A stretch of DNA of 64,000 bases, taken from Streptomyces qaidamensis (GTDB lineage: Bacteria; Actinomycetota; Actinomycetes; Streptomycetales; Streptomycetaceae). Every line of letters begins with the position of its first letter. The first letter of the stretch is position 1. The stretch lies in assembly GCF_001611795.1 (NCBI RefSeq), contig NZ_CP015098.1:6138001-6202000 (forward strand), in the 5' to 3' direction. The translations under genes and the position numbers were made by a program. Below, one piece after another: positions 46,865-56,355 of the stretch. The notes beneath the pieces were generated by a model that was given only the letters and a program-made list of their open reading frames with translations, did not search any database and was not told the origin of the DNA.

Positions 46865-46902
46865 GCGGCCGCGCTTTACCAAATCTTGGTAATCGCGGCC
46901 GC
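46865..46902 (+). terminator. Large hairpin after the thioredoxin-TPR gene
   Basis: GCGGCCGCG (46865-46873) pairs with CGCGGCCGC (46894-46902). Inside, TACCAA (46877-46882) pairs with TTGGTA (46886-46891) around ATC, with a small internal bulge. It lies 62 bases after the stop. Two NotI-type octamers (GCGGCCGC) occur in it. Confidence 0.75.
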
Positions 46903-46904
46903 TG

Positions 46905-46917
46905 TTACTACGAGTAA
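46905..46917. promoter_or_regulatory. First TTACT/AGTAA palindrome
   Basis: TTACT-ACG-AGTAA is a perfect 5-base inverted repeat with a 3-base centre. A related copy lies 128 bases downstream. Both are in the control region of the DUF6230 operon. Confidence 0.55.
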
Positions 46918-47032
46918 GTCATCGGCGTTGATCTGTCGGATTCTGTCCATCGATCAACAGCTTTGTGCCGCCGTCGGACACCACCCTGTGTCGTCGGCCG
47001 AGACCGATGGGTCGTTGTTCGGTTATCCGGCC

Positions 47033-47048
47033 GTTACTAGCGAGTAAC
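47033..47048. promoter_or_regulatory. Second TTACT/AGTAA palindrome
   Basis: GTTACT-AGCG-AGTAAC is a perfect 6-base inverted repeat with a 4-base centre, closely related to the copy at 46905. It lies about 375 bases before the DUF6230 start and probably marks the promoter region. Confidence 0.6.
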
Positions 47049-47423
47049 GAACCCCCTTGTGCGGGCGGCGAGAATGCACCACGATCGGCCACGCTCGGTC
47101 CAATCCCGTACCCCGGCAGCCGGTTGGGTCACGGGACGTCCTGGGTCCCCACCGAGCAGAGCCGGCGGCAGTGGCGCCGGCTCTTGGACAGGGGGGTCTT
47201 CGCCCTTCGGGTGAAGCCTGTCCAGCAGGGTTGTGCGTGATGCGTGTCAGGCGCGACCAGTGGTTGTCGCTCGGGGGTGATCGCCGGTGATTCGGGCGCA
47301 GTTGCGCCGCCGAGTGCAGGCGCTCCCCTTCCCGAGGACGTAGCACTTCTCCCATCCCTGCCCGGCTGAGCCTCGACTCGAGGTTGGTCAGGGCAGGAGA
47401 TGTACGTCCGAGAAGGAGGAAAT
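47049..47423 (+). other. 375-base structured leader of the DUF6230 operon
   Basis: No coding sequence is seen. It holds a 9-base stem (AGAGCCGGC at 47158-47166 with its complement at 47176-47184), followed directly by a two-tier hairpin. The outer stem TGGACAGG pairs 47185-47192 with 47217-47224. The inner stem CTTCGCCC/GGGTGAAG (47198-47205/47209-47216) has a TTC loop. Near the gene, CCTCGA-C-TCGAGG (about 47372-47384) forms another palindrome. The whole looks like a structured 5' UTR or a small RNA. It matches no riboswitch class I know. Confidence 0.6.
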
Positions 47424-48056
47424 ATGGAGTCCCAGGTGCGTGGCGGGACCAGATGGAAGCGGTTCGCTGTGGTCATGGTGCCCAGCGTCGCCGCCACGGC
47501 TGCGATAGGTGTCGCCCTCGCGCAGGGCGCTCTCGCCGCGTCGTTCAGTGTCTCCGGGCAGTCGTTCAAGGTCACGACCGACCAGCTCGTCGGTACGGGC
47601 TTCTCGCAGTACGGCGCCCTCGATGAGGGATACACGATGGACGGCAAGAAGGCCGTCCACCCGGTCGCCGTCTCGTCGTTCAAGCAGGCGACGATCAAGA
47701 ACCTGTGCCAGTCGGTCGTCACCCCGAACATTCCGGTGCTCGGCAACGTCAGCCTGATCCTGCGTGCGGGTCAGGGTGCGAAGCCGGTCGAGGCTCAGAA
47801 CCTCTACATCGACGTCGCCGACCTCAGCGCCGACGCGACGTTCGAGAACATCGACATCGGTGTGGCCGCCAAGGACGCCACCAAGGGTCCGGCCATGAGG
47901 AAGGGTGAGACGGCGAACCCGTACGGCTTCGCCCAGCAGGCCGACAAGGCGACCCTGACCGACGTGAAGCAGACGGCGTGGGCGACCACCGCCGGAACCT
48001 TCAAGCTCAGCGGCCTGAAGATGTCGCTGTCGACGGGTGTCAAGGAGTGCTACTAA
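47424..48056 (+). CDS. DUF6230-family exported protein
   Basis: The product is a 210-residue exported protein of unknown function, conserved in Streptomyces. It has a signal-peptide-like N-terminus (hydrophobic about residues 17-40, AVVMVPSVAATAAIGVALAQ, then GALAAS) and a soluble beta-type domain. Some homologues are annotated as cholesterol esterase, but I see no G-x-S-x-G motif. The ATG at 47424 is preceded by AAGGAGGA. It begins a three-gene operon. Confidence 0.85.
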   Translation: MESQVRGGTRWKRFAVVMVPSVAATAAIGVALAQGALAASFSVSGQSFKVTTDQLVGTGFSQYGALDEGYTMDGKKAVHPVAVSSFKQATIKNLCQSVVTPNIPVLGNVSLILRAGQGAKPVEAQNLYIDVADLSADATFENIDIGVAAKDATKGPAMRKGETANPYGFAQQADKATLTDVKQTAWATTAGTFKLSGLKMSLSTGVKECY

Positions 48057-48174
48057 GCACTCGATGACGGGCGGGGGAGCCGGTGGCGCCCCCGCCCGTC
48101 CACCTTCCGGCCGCGCCTTCACGCGGGGCCCACATCACCACCACAGCAACGCTGTACCAGGGAGCTGTTTTTCG

Positions 48175-48738
48175 ATGAGCGCCGAGACTCCTGCCGCCAC
48201 CGGCCAGTTCACCGTCCGGAGGCAGCAGTTCCGCGCCTGGCGGGGTGAGCGGCCGTTCTGGGCCGGGCTGTTCGTCCTCCTCAGTGGACTGCCCATCGCC
48301 TACTTCCCGTACGCGAACCTCCAGATCGGTCACCTGACGCTGGCGATGGCGACCACCGCGGGTGCCGGGTCCCTGATCATCGGCGTGCTGCTCGTCGTAC
48401 TGGGCGTGAGCCTCTGGTTCCAGAAGCACGTCCGCGTCTTCGCGGGAGTCGCGGCCATCCTGCTGGCGCTGGTGTCCCTCCCCGTGTCGAACCTCGGCGG
48501 CTTCCTCATCGGCTTCCTCCTCGCCCTCGTGGGCGGGGCGATGGCCGTGGCCTGGGCGCCGGGCGCACGTCCCGCGGGACAGCCCGCCGCCATGGCCAGC
48601 ACCGGCACGGGCGGGACTCCCGAGGCAACGGACCACGAGACCACGGTGCTTAAGCCCGTGGCCGGGGTGGACGAGCCGAACGATCTGTCAGGAACGAACC
48701 CGGCCAACGGGGCGAACGGGAGGCACAGTGCCGGCTGA
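48175..48738 (+). CDS. DUF6114-family membrane protein
   Basis: The product is a 187-residue integral membrane protein with four hydrophobic segments (about residues 27-46, 55-82, 85-105 and 107-125), followed by a polar C-terminal tail. It resembles DUF6114 proteins, which regularly occur next to DUF6230 genes in Streptomyces. The ATG at 48175 follows AGGGAG. It overlaps the next gene by 11 bases. Confidence 0.84.
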   Translation: MSAETPAATGQFTVRRQQFRAWRGERPFWAGLFVLLSGLPIAYFPYANLQIGHLTLAMATTAGAGSLIIGVLLVVLGVSLWFQKHVRVFAGVAAILLALVSLPVSNLGGFLIGFLLALVGGAMAVAWAPGARPAGQPAAMASTGTGGTPEATDHETTVLKPVAGVDEPNDLSGTNPANGANGRHSAG

Positions 48739-50107
48739 CGAGGTGACCCACGGGGCTGATGTGGGGGCGTCCCGTGTGAGAACCGGGCCGCGCCACGCGG
48801 CACCCAAGAAGCCGCTGTTCACCAGGTTCAGCAGGCCGACCGGCAAGGCGATAGCCATGGCGGCGATGCCGACGGCGGTGCTCATGGGCATGGGCTTCAC
48901 ATCGACGCTCGCCATCGCCGACAGCGACACCCCGGCGGCCCCGACGTCGAAGAGCCTGACGGCCGACGAGTACAAGGACTGCGTGGCGGCCCTGGAGGAC
49001 TCCGAGAAGGACTCCAAGGGCGACGAGTCCGCCTCGCCCACGCCGTCCCCCTCGGCGAGCGAAGACGCCACGGACGAGAAGGACGACCAGGGCGACACAG
49101 CTCCGAAGCCGTCCCCCTCGGGCGGCACGGACGCGAACAACGGCGGTTCCTCTTCGTCGGATTCAGGTGCCGACGACGAGGCCGAGCCGAAGCCGACCCC
49201 GTCCCCGAGCGCGCCCGCCACGGGCGGCGACGACGCGGCGGCCACGCCGTCCCCCTCGCCGTCCGAGAGCGGCGGCAACGTGCTGGAGGACATCGGCGAC
49301 GCGATCGGCGGCATCTTCGACGGCGGAAACGGCGAGGGCGAGGACGAGGCGAGCCCCGGCCCGGCCCCGTCCGCCTCGGCGTCGGAGAGCACCGAGAAGC
49401 CGGCCGAGGACACCTCCGGCGCCGAGCAGGGCACGGCCGAGAAGGCCGCCGGCACGGTCGAGGACACCGTCAAGGACACCACCGGCAAGGCGTCCGGCCC
49501 GGTGAAGGACACCGGCAAGACGGTGGAGGACACCACCAAGGCCGTCGAGAAGGCCGCCGAGGACGCGGCGGAGAAGGCGAAGGAGGCCACCGCCTCACCG
49601 AGCCCCTCCCCGAGCGCCAGCACGGACCCCGACGACTGCCCGGCCGCCACCGACGCCGAGGGCGGCGTCGACAACAAGGTGCCGCTGCCCGACGACCCGT
49701 GGTTCCTCAACGCCAGCTCGCTGACGCTGAAGGGCGCCGACTACAAGGGCGTCGTCGAGGTGCGCACCGCCAACGGCACCGTCAAGAAGGTCCTGAAGTA
49801 CGTCATATCGGGCGGCACCGACATCGGTGACCTGCACCAGACCGTCAAGGACAAGCAGTCCGGCAAGACCTACCACGTGCAGGCGGCCAAGGGCTCGACG
49901 TCCACGATCCGCGCCGGCGACACCGTGATGTACACGGAGAGCATCTCCGGCAACCTGCTCGGGCTGATACCGATCACGTTCGACCCGGAGCACCCGCCGC
50001 CGCTGAACATCCCGCTGATCTACTTCACCAACGTGAAGGTGCAGCAGGCCGGCCAGTTCGGCGGGACCCTGCACGTGCCGGGGCTGCACAACTTCGTCAC
50101 CGACTGA
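48728..50107 (+). CDS. Exported or anchored protein with long low-complexity linker
   Basis: The product has 459 residues and no recognised family. An Arg/Lys-rich start precedes one hydrophobic segment (about 40-62), then a 240-residue acidic linker of Ser, Pro, Ala, Asp, Glu and Lys with PTPSPS and STEKPAED-type runs, then a folded C-terminal domain (about 315-459) with SLTLKGADYKGVVEVRTANG. Cell-surface location with a flexible spacer is likely. The GTG at 48728 lies after GGGAGG and overlaps the DUF6114 stop. It is followed by a strong terminator. Confidence 0.8.
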   Translation: MPADEVTHGADVGASRVRTGPRHAAPKKPLFTRFSRPTGKAIAMAAMPTAVLMGMGFTSTLAIADSDTPAAPTSKSLTADEYKDCVAALEDSEKDSKGDESASPTPSPSASEDATDEKDDQGDTAPKPSPSGGTDANNGGSSSSDSGADDEAEPKPTPSPSAPATGGDDAAATPSPSPSESGGNVLEDIGDAIGGIFDGGNGEGEDEASPGPAPSASASESTEKPAEDTSGAEQGTAEKAAGTVEDTVKDTTGKASGPVKDTGKTVEDTTKAVEKAAEDAAEKAKEATASPSPSPSASTDPDDCPAATDAEGGVDNKVPLPDDPWFLNASSLTLKGADYKGVVEVRTANGTVKKVLKYVISGGTDIGDLHQTVKDKQSGKTYHVQAAKGSTSTIRAGDTVMYTESISGNLLGLIPITFDPEHPPPLNIPLIYFTNVKVQQAGQFGGTLHVPGLHNFVTD

Positions 50108-50143
50108 GCGCCCCTCAGAGCCCGTTCGGGAGCCGCACACACC

Positions 50144-50176
50144 GAGGGCGCCCCCTGGATCCCAGGGGGCGCCCTC
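50144..50176. terminator. Bidirectional terminator
   Basis: GAGGGCGCCCCCTGG (50144-50158) pairs perfectly with CCAGGGGGCGCCCTC (50162-50176) around ATC, between the operon end and the convergent pyruvate kinase gene. Confidence 0.92.
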
Positions 50177-50211
50177 AGCGGCGTGCACGGGCCCGCACGG
50201 CCCTTCGCGGA

Positions 50212-51639
<1,428 letters not shown>

Positions 51640-51668
51640 GGGGGCGATCCTATCGGTTTGTTTCGCAA

Positions 51669-51680
51669 CGGAATATTCCG
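51669..51680. promoter_or_regulatory. CGGAATATTCCG palindrome upstream of pyk
   Basis: This is a perfect 12-base palindrome, unusually A/T-rich, lying 30 bases before the pyk start in the 74-base gap to ackA. It is a possible operator giving pyk its own control. Confidence 0.5.
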
Positions 51681-51713
51681 TCTGGCGGAAAATACAAAAG
51701 GGCGGGATGCCGC

Positions 51714-52931
51714 TCAGGTGTGATTCCCTGAACCAATTACCAGCGCGTAGGTCTGTGTCGCGATCTCCAATTCCTCGTCAGTAGGCACCACCGCCACCGC
51801 GACCCGGGCCCCCTCCGGCGAGATCAGCCGGGCCTCGTCGCCGCGCACGGCGTTGCGCTCGCCGTCCACCGCCAGGCCCAGTTCCTCCAGGCCCGCCAGG
51901 GCGGCCGCCCGTACGGGAGCCGCGTTCTCGCCGACACCGGCGGTGAAGGCGACCGCGTCCACCCGCCCGAGCACGGCGTAATAGGCGCCGATGTACTTCT
52001 TCAGCCGGTGAATGTAGATGTCGAACGCCAGCTCCGCCTGCTCGTCGCCCTCGTCGACGCGGCGGCGGATCTCCCTCATGTCGTTGTCACCGCACAGACC
52101 GATCAGACCGCTCTTCTTGTTGAGAAGAGTGTCGATCTCGTCGGCGGACATTCCACCAACACGCATCAAATGGAAGATGACGGCCGGGTCCATGTCTCCG
52201 GAGCGCGTACCCATCACGAGCCCCTCCAAAGGCGTCAGCCCCATGGAGGTGTCCACGCAGCGGCCGCCCCGCACGGCCGAGGCGGACGCCCCGTTGCCCA
52301 GGTGCAGCACGATCACGTTCGTCTCGGCGGGGTCCTTGCCGAGCAGCTCGGCGGTGGCCCGGGAGACGTAGGCGTGCGAGGTGCCGTGGAAGCCGTAGCG
52401 CCGCACGCGGTGCTCGTCGGCGGTCTTCACGTCGATCGCGTAGCGGGCGGCCGACTCCGGCATCGTCGTGTGGAACGCGGTGTCGAAGACGGCGACCTGC
52501 GGCAGGTCGGGCCGCAGCACCTGGGCCGTGCGGATGCCGGTGAGGTTCGCCGGGTTGTGCAGCGGGGCCACCGGGATGAGCCGCTCGATCTCGTCGAGCA
52601 CCGCGTCGTCGATCACGGTCGGCTCGGTGAACGTCTTGCCGCCGTGCACGACCCGGTGCCCGATCGCGGCCAGTTCGGGGGAGTCCAGGCCCAGTCCGTC
52701 CTTGGCGAGCTCCTCGGCCACGGCCTTCAGGGCGGCGTCGTGGTCGGCGATCGCGCCGCCGCGCTCCCTGCTCTCGCCACCGGCCGGGGTGTGCTTCAGC
52801 CGGGAGGTCTGCTCGCCGATGCGCTCGACCAGGCCCACCGCCAGCCGGCTGCTGTCGCGCATGTCGAGCAGCTGGTACTTCACCGACGAGGAGCCGGAGT
52901 TGAGGACGAGAACACGGGTCGGGCTGCTCAC
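51714..52931 (-). CDS. ackA: Acetate kinase
   Basis: This enzyme interconverts acetyl phosphate and ADP with acetate and ATP. The 405-residue protein has LNSGSSSVKYQLL at its start, the phosphate-binding segments VVHGGKTF, FDTAFHTTMP and YGFHGTSHAYV, HLGNGASASAVRGG, and TAGVGENAAPVR near the end. The GTG at 52931 overlaps the pta stop by four bases. Pta-AckA together produce or use acetyl phosphate. Confidence 0.96.
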   Translation of the reverse strand: MSSPTRVLVLNSGSSSVKYQLLDMRDSSRLAVGLVERIGEQTSRLKHTPAGGESRERGGAIADHDAALKAVAEELAKDGLGLDSPELAAIGHRVVHGGKTFTEPTVIDDAVLDEIERLIPVAPLHNPANLTGIRTAQVLRPDLPQVAVFDTAFHTTMPESAARYAIDVKTADEHRVRRYGFHGTSHAYVSRATAELLGKDPAETNVIVLHLGNGASASAVRGGRCVDTSMGLTPLEGLVMGTRSGDMDPAVIFHLMRVGGMSADEIDTLLNKKSGLIGLCGDNDMREIRRRVDEGDEQAELAFDIYIHRLKKYIGAYYAVLGRVDAVAFTAGVGENAAPVRAAALAGLEELGLAVDGERNAVRGDEARLISPEGARVAVAVVPTDEELEIATQTYALVIGSGNHT

Positions 52932-55030
52932 TGGGCGGTCGCCTTCTCGCTCGGGGACGGGGCGGGGGTCTGGGCCTGGATCGCCGTGATGGCGACGGTG
53001 TTGACGATGTCCGAGACCATGGCGCCCCGGGACAGGTCGTTGACCGGCTTGCGCAGACCCTGGAGCACCGGGCCGACGGCGATCGCGCCGGCCGAGCGCT
53101 GCACGGCCTTGTAGGTGTTGTTGCCGGTGTTCAGGTCGGGGAAGATCAGCACGCTCGCCTGCCCGGCGACCTCGGAGCCGGGCAGCTTGGTCGCCGCGAC
53201 CGACGGCTCCACGGCGGCGTCGTACTGGATCGGGCCCTCGATCTTCAGGTCGGGCCGGCGCGCGCGGACCAGCTCGGTGGCCTCGCGCACCTTGTCCACG
53301 TCGGCGCCGGAGCCGGAGGTGCCGGTGGAGTACGACAGCATCGCGATCCGCGGCTCCACGCCGAACTGCTCGGCCGTGGCCGCCGACTGGATGGCGATGT
53401 CGGCGAGCTGCTCGGCGTTCGGATCCGGGTTGACCGCGCAGTCGCCGTAGACCAGGACCTTGTCGGCCAGGCACATGAAGAACACCGACGAGACGATGTC
53501 GGCGTCCGGCTTGGTCTTGATGATCTCGAAGGCCGGGCGGATGGTCGCGGCCGTGGAGTGCACCGAGCCCGAGACCATGCCGTCGGCGAGTCCCTCCTGG
53601 ACCATCAGCGTGCCGAAGTAGTTCACGTCCGAGACGACGTCGTAGGCCAGCTCCACGGTGACGCCCCGGTGGGCGCGCAGGGCCGCGTACTGCTCGGCGA
53701 AGGCGTCGCGCAGCTCGGAGGCCGCCGGGTCGATCAGCCGGGACTCGCCGAGGTCGATGCCGAGGTCGGCGGCCTTCTTGCGGATCTGGTCGACCGGGCC
53801 GAGCAGGGTCAGCTCGCACACGCCGCGGCGCAGCAGCACCTCGGCGGCGTGCAGCACCCGCTCCTCGGTGCCCTCGGGCAGGACGACCCGGCGCAGGTCG
53901 GAGCGGGCCTGCTCCAGCAGCTTGTGCTCGAACATCATCGGCGTGACGCGGTCGTTGCTCGGCGCCGAGACGCGGCGTGCCAGGTCGCCGGTGTCGGCGT
54001 ACCGCTCGAACAGGCCGAGGGCCCGCTCCGCCTTGCGCGGGGTGGCGGCGTTGAGCTTGCCCTCCAGGGAGAACAGCTGCTCGGCGGTCGGGAAGCTGGT
54101 GCCGGCCACCGACAGCACCGGGGTGCCGGGCGCCAGGCGGTCGACGAGCGTGAGGATGTGGTCACCGGGCACCTCGTCCAGGGTGAGCAGCACGCCCGCT
54201 ATCGGCGGGGTGCCGGCGCTGTGCGCGGCGAGCGCGCCGACGACCAGGTCGGCCCGGTCGCCCGGGGTGATGACGAGGCAACCAGGGGTCAGGGCGCCCA
54301 GGAAGGTCGGCAGCATCGCGCCGCCGAAGACGAAGCCGAGCACGTCCCGGGCGAGCCCCGAGTCGTCGCCGAGCACCACCTTGGCGGCGAGGGCGTGACC
54401 GATCTGCGAGACGGTCGGGGCGGACAGGGCGGGCTCGTCGGGCAGGACGTAACAGGGCACGGGCAGCCGGGAGTCGAGATGGCCGGCGATCTCGTCGCGG
54501 TCCTCGGGGGCCACCCGGTTGGCGGCCATGGCCAGGACGTCGCAGCCCAGGGTGTCGTAGGCGCGGTAGGCGTTGCGCGTCTCGGCGAGCACCGACTCGA
54601 CGGTCTGCTTGCGGCCTCCGACCACCGGGATCACGGACGCGCCGAACTCGTTGGCCAGCCGCGCGTTGAGCGCCAGCTCGTCCGGGAGCTGGGTCCCGGC
54701 GTAGTCGGTGCCGAGGACCAGGACGACGTCGTAGTCCCGGGCGACCAGGTGGAAGCGGTCGACGAGGGTGGACACCAGCTCGTCGGTTCCGGCCTCGGCC
54801 TGGAGGGCGGACGCCTCGTAGTAGTCCATGCCGTAGACGGTCGCCGGGTCCTGAGTGAGCCGGTAGCGGGCGCGCAGCAGCTCGAACAGGCGGTCGGGCC
54901 CGTCGTGGACCAAGGGGCGGAACACGCCCACCCGGTCGACCTGACGGGTGAGGAGCTCCATGACCCCCAGTTCGACGACCTGGCGTCCGTCGCCTCGGTC
55001 GATGCCGGTCACGTACACGCTGCGGGTCAC
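52928..55030 (-). CDS. pta: Phosphate acetyltransferase, long form
   Basis: This enzyme converts acetyl-CoA and phosphate to acetyl phosphate and CoA. The 700-residue protein has an N-terminal BioD-like AAA domain and a central DRTGG-type domain (about residues 215-330), then the catalytic PTA/PTB domain (about 370-690) with FDIIKTKPDADIVSSVFFM-like substrate segment. The GTG at 55030 (VTRSVYVTGID) follows CGGAGAG. The frame to 55228 is Arg/Pro/Gly-rich and not conserved. It is coupled to ackA. Confidence 0.94.
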   Translation of the reverse strand: MTRSVYVTGIDRGDGRQVVELGVMELLTRQVDRVGVFRPLVHDGPDRLFELLRARYRLTQDPATVYGMDYYEASALQAEAGTDELVSTLVDRFHLVARDYDVVLVLGTDYAGTQLPDELALNARLANEFGASVIPVVGGRKQTVESVLAETRNAYRAYDTLGCDVLAMAANRVAPEDRDEIAGHLDSRLPVPCYVLPDEPALSAPTVSQIGHALAAKVVLGDDSGLARDVLGFVFGGAMLPTFLGALTPGCLVITPGDRADLVVGALAAHSAGTPPIAGVLLTLDEVPGDHILTLVDRLAPGTPVLSVAGTSFPTAEQLFSLEGKLNAATPRKAERALGLFERYADTGDLARRVSAPSNDRVTPMMFEHKLLEQARSDLRRVVLPEGTEERVLHAAEVLLRRGVCELTLLGPVDQIRKKAADLGIDLGESRLIDPAASELRDAFAEQYAALRAHRGVTVELAYDVVSDVNYFGTLMVQEGLADGMVSGSVHSTAATIRPAFEIIKTKPDADIVSSVFFMCLADKVLVYGDCAVNPDPNAEQLADIAIQSAATAEQFGVEPRIAMLSYSTGTSGSGADVDKVREATELVRARRPDLKIEGPIQYDAAVEPSVAATKLPGSEVAGQASVLIFPDLNTGNNTYKAVQRSAGAIAVGPVLQGLRKPVNDLSRGAMVSDIVNTVAITAIQAQTPAPSPSEKATAQ

Positions 55031-55129
55031 GCGCGCTCTCCGTTTCGTCTCGGATGGGGGTACGCCTCTTGCCCCACTGCTATCCAGCCAGGGGCACAAA
55101 AATCGCCCACCGAGGTGAGCAGAACCCTC

Positions 55130-55158
55130 TTGACAATACCTCTGCCGGTAGATAAGGC
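55130..55158 (+). promoter_or_regulatory. Probable pfkA2 promoter
   Basis: TTGACA (55130-55135), a consensus -35, is followed after 17 bases by TAAGGC (55153-55158). The nearby TAGATA is 13 bases away and too close. It lies about 95 bases before the pfkA2 start. Confidence 0.4.
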
Positions 55159-55251
55159 GCCCATCAGAGTCGGGTGCCGCACCGGGCTGCGGAGCGTGAA
55201 ACAATCGGCAGTGGCTCACCGGTGTCAACAGCGAGCAGGAGACACAGCACG

Positions 55252-56277
55252 ATGCGTATCGGAGTTCTCACCGCAGGCGGCGACTGCCCCGGCCTGAACG
55301 CCGTGATCCGGTCGGTCGTGCACCGGGCGGTCGACAACTACGGCGACGAGGTCATCGGCTTCGAGGACGGCTACGCCGGCCTGCTCGACGGCCGCTACCG
55401 CTCCCTCGACCTGAACGCGGTCAGCGGCATCCTCGCCCGCGGCGGCACCATCCTCGGCTCGTCCCGCCTGGAGCGCGACCGGCTCCGGGAGGCCTGCGAG
55501 AACGCCTCCGACATGATCCACGAGTTCGGCATCGACGCGCTGATCCCGATCGGCGGCGAGGGCACGCTGACGGCCGCGCGCATGCTGAGCGACGCGGGCC
55601 TGCCCGTCGTGGGTGTCCCGAAGACGATCGACAACGACATCTCCTCCACGGACCGCACCTTCGGCTTCGACACCGCGGTGGGCGTCGCCACCGAGGCGAT
55701 GGACCGGCTGAAGACCACCGCCGAGTCCCACCAACGGGTGATGGTGGTGGAGGTCATGGGCCGGCACGCCGGCTGGATCGCCCTGGAGTCCGGCATGGCG
55801 GCCGGTGCGCACGGCATCTGCCTGCCGGAGCGGGCGTTCGACCCCGCCGACCTCGTGAAGATGGTCGAGGAGCGGTTCTCCCGCGGCAAGAAGTTCGCGG
55901 TGGTCTGCGTCGCCGAGGGCGCACACCCCGCCGACGGCACCATGGACTACGGCAAGGGCGCCATAGACAAGTTCGGCCACGAGCGCTTCCAGGGCATCGG
56001 CGCCGCCCTCGCCCACGAGCTGGAGCGGCGCCTCGGCAAGGAGGCCAAGCCGGTCATCCTCGGCCACATCCAGCGCGGCGGCGTGCCGACCGCCTACGAC
56101 CGGGTGCTCGCCACGCGATTCGGCTGGCACGCGGTGGAGGCGGCGCATCAGGGGCGCTTCGGCAGGATGACCGCCCTGCGCGGGACGGACATCGTGATGG
56201 TCCCGCTCGCGGAGGCCGTGACCGAGCTGAAGACGGTGCCGAAGGACCGGATGGACGAGGCGGAGTCGGTCTTCTAG
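55252..56277 (+). CDS. pfkA2: ATP-dependent 6-phosphofructokinase
   Basis: This enzyme phosphorylates fructose 6-phosphate in glycolysis. The 341-residue protein has GVLTAGGDCPGLNAVIR, the donor-binding motif IPIGGEGTLTAA (the Gly after GGE fits ATP rather than pyrophosphate), the catalytic PKTIDNDI and MGRHAGWIALESG. In S. coelicolor the corresponding gene is the main phosphofructokinase. The ATG at 55252 follows AGGAGA. It is divergent from pta. Confidence 0.94.
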   Translation: MRIGVLTAGGDCPGLNAVIRSVVHRAVDNYGDEVIGFEDGYAGLLDGRYRSLDLNAVSGILARGGTILGSSRLERDRLREACENASDMIHEFGIDALIPIGGEGTLTAARMLSDAGLPVVGVPKTIDNDISSTDRTFGFDTAVGVATEAMDRLKTTAESHQRVMVVEVMGRHAGWIALESGMAAGAHGICLPERAFDPADLVKMVEERFSRGKKFAVVCVAEGAHPADGTMDYGKGAIDKFGHERFQGIGAALAHELERRLGKEAKPVILGHIQRGGVPTAYDRVLATRFGWHAVEAAHQGRFGRMTALRGTDIVMVPLAEAVTELKTVPKDRMDEAESVF

Positions 56278-56350
56278 GAGTCGGTCTTCCCGGCCCCGGT
56301 CTTCCAGGACCCGGTCTTCCCGGCCCCGGTCCTCCGGGACTCTGTCTTCT
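56264..56350 (+). repeat. Decaying tandem repeat at the pfkA2 end
   Basis: GTCGGTCTTC and relatives (CCGGTCTTCC, CCGGTCCTCC, CTGTCTTC) recur about every 12-19 bases from the last codons of pfkA2 to just before the next gene. At least six diverged units are seen. This may be slippage of the pfkA2 3' end. Confidence 0.65.
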
Positions 56351-56355
56351 AGCTT

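Noticed and set aside
47158-47224. A known riboswitch (for example ydaO/c-di-AMP type) upstream of DUF6230
   Set aside because: The conserved core sequences of that class are not present. It is kept only as an unassigned structured leader.
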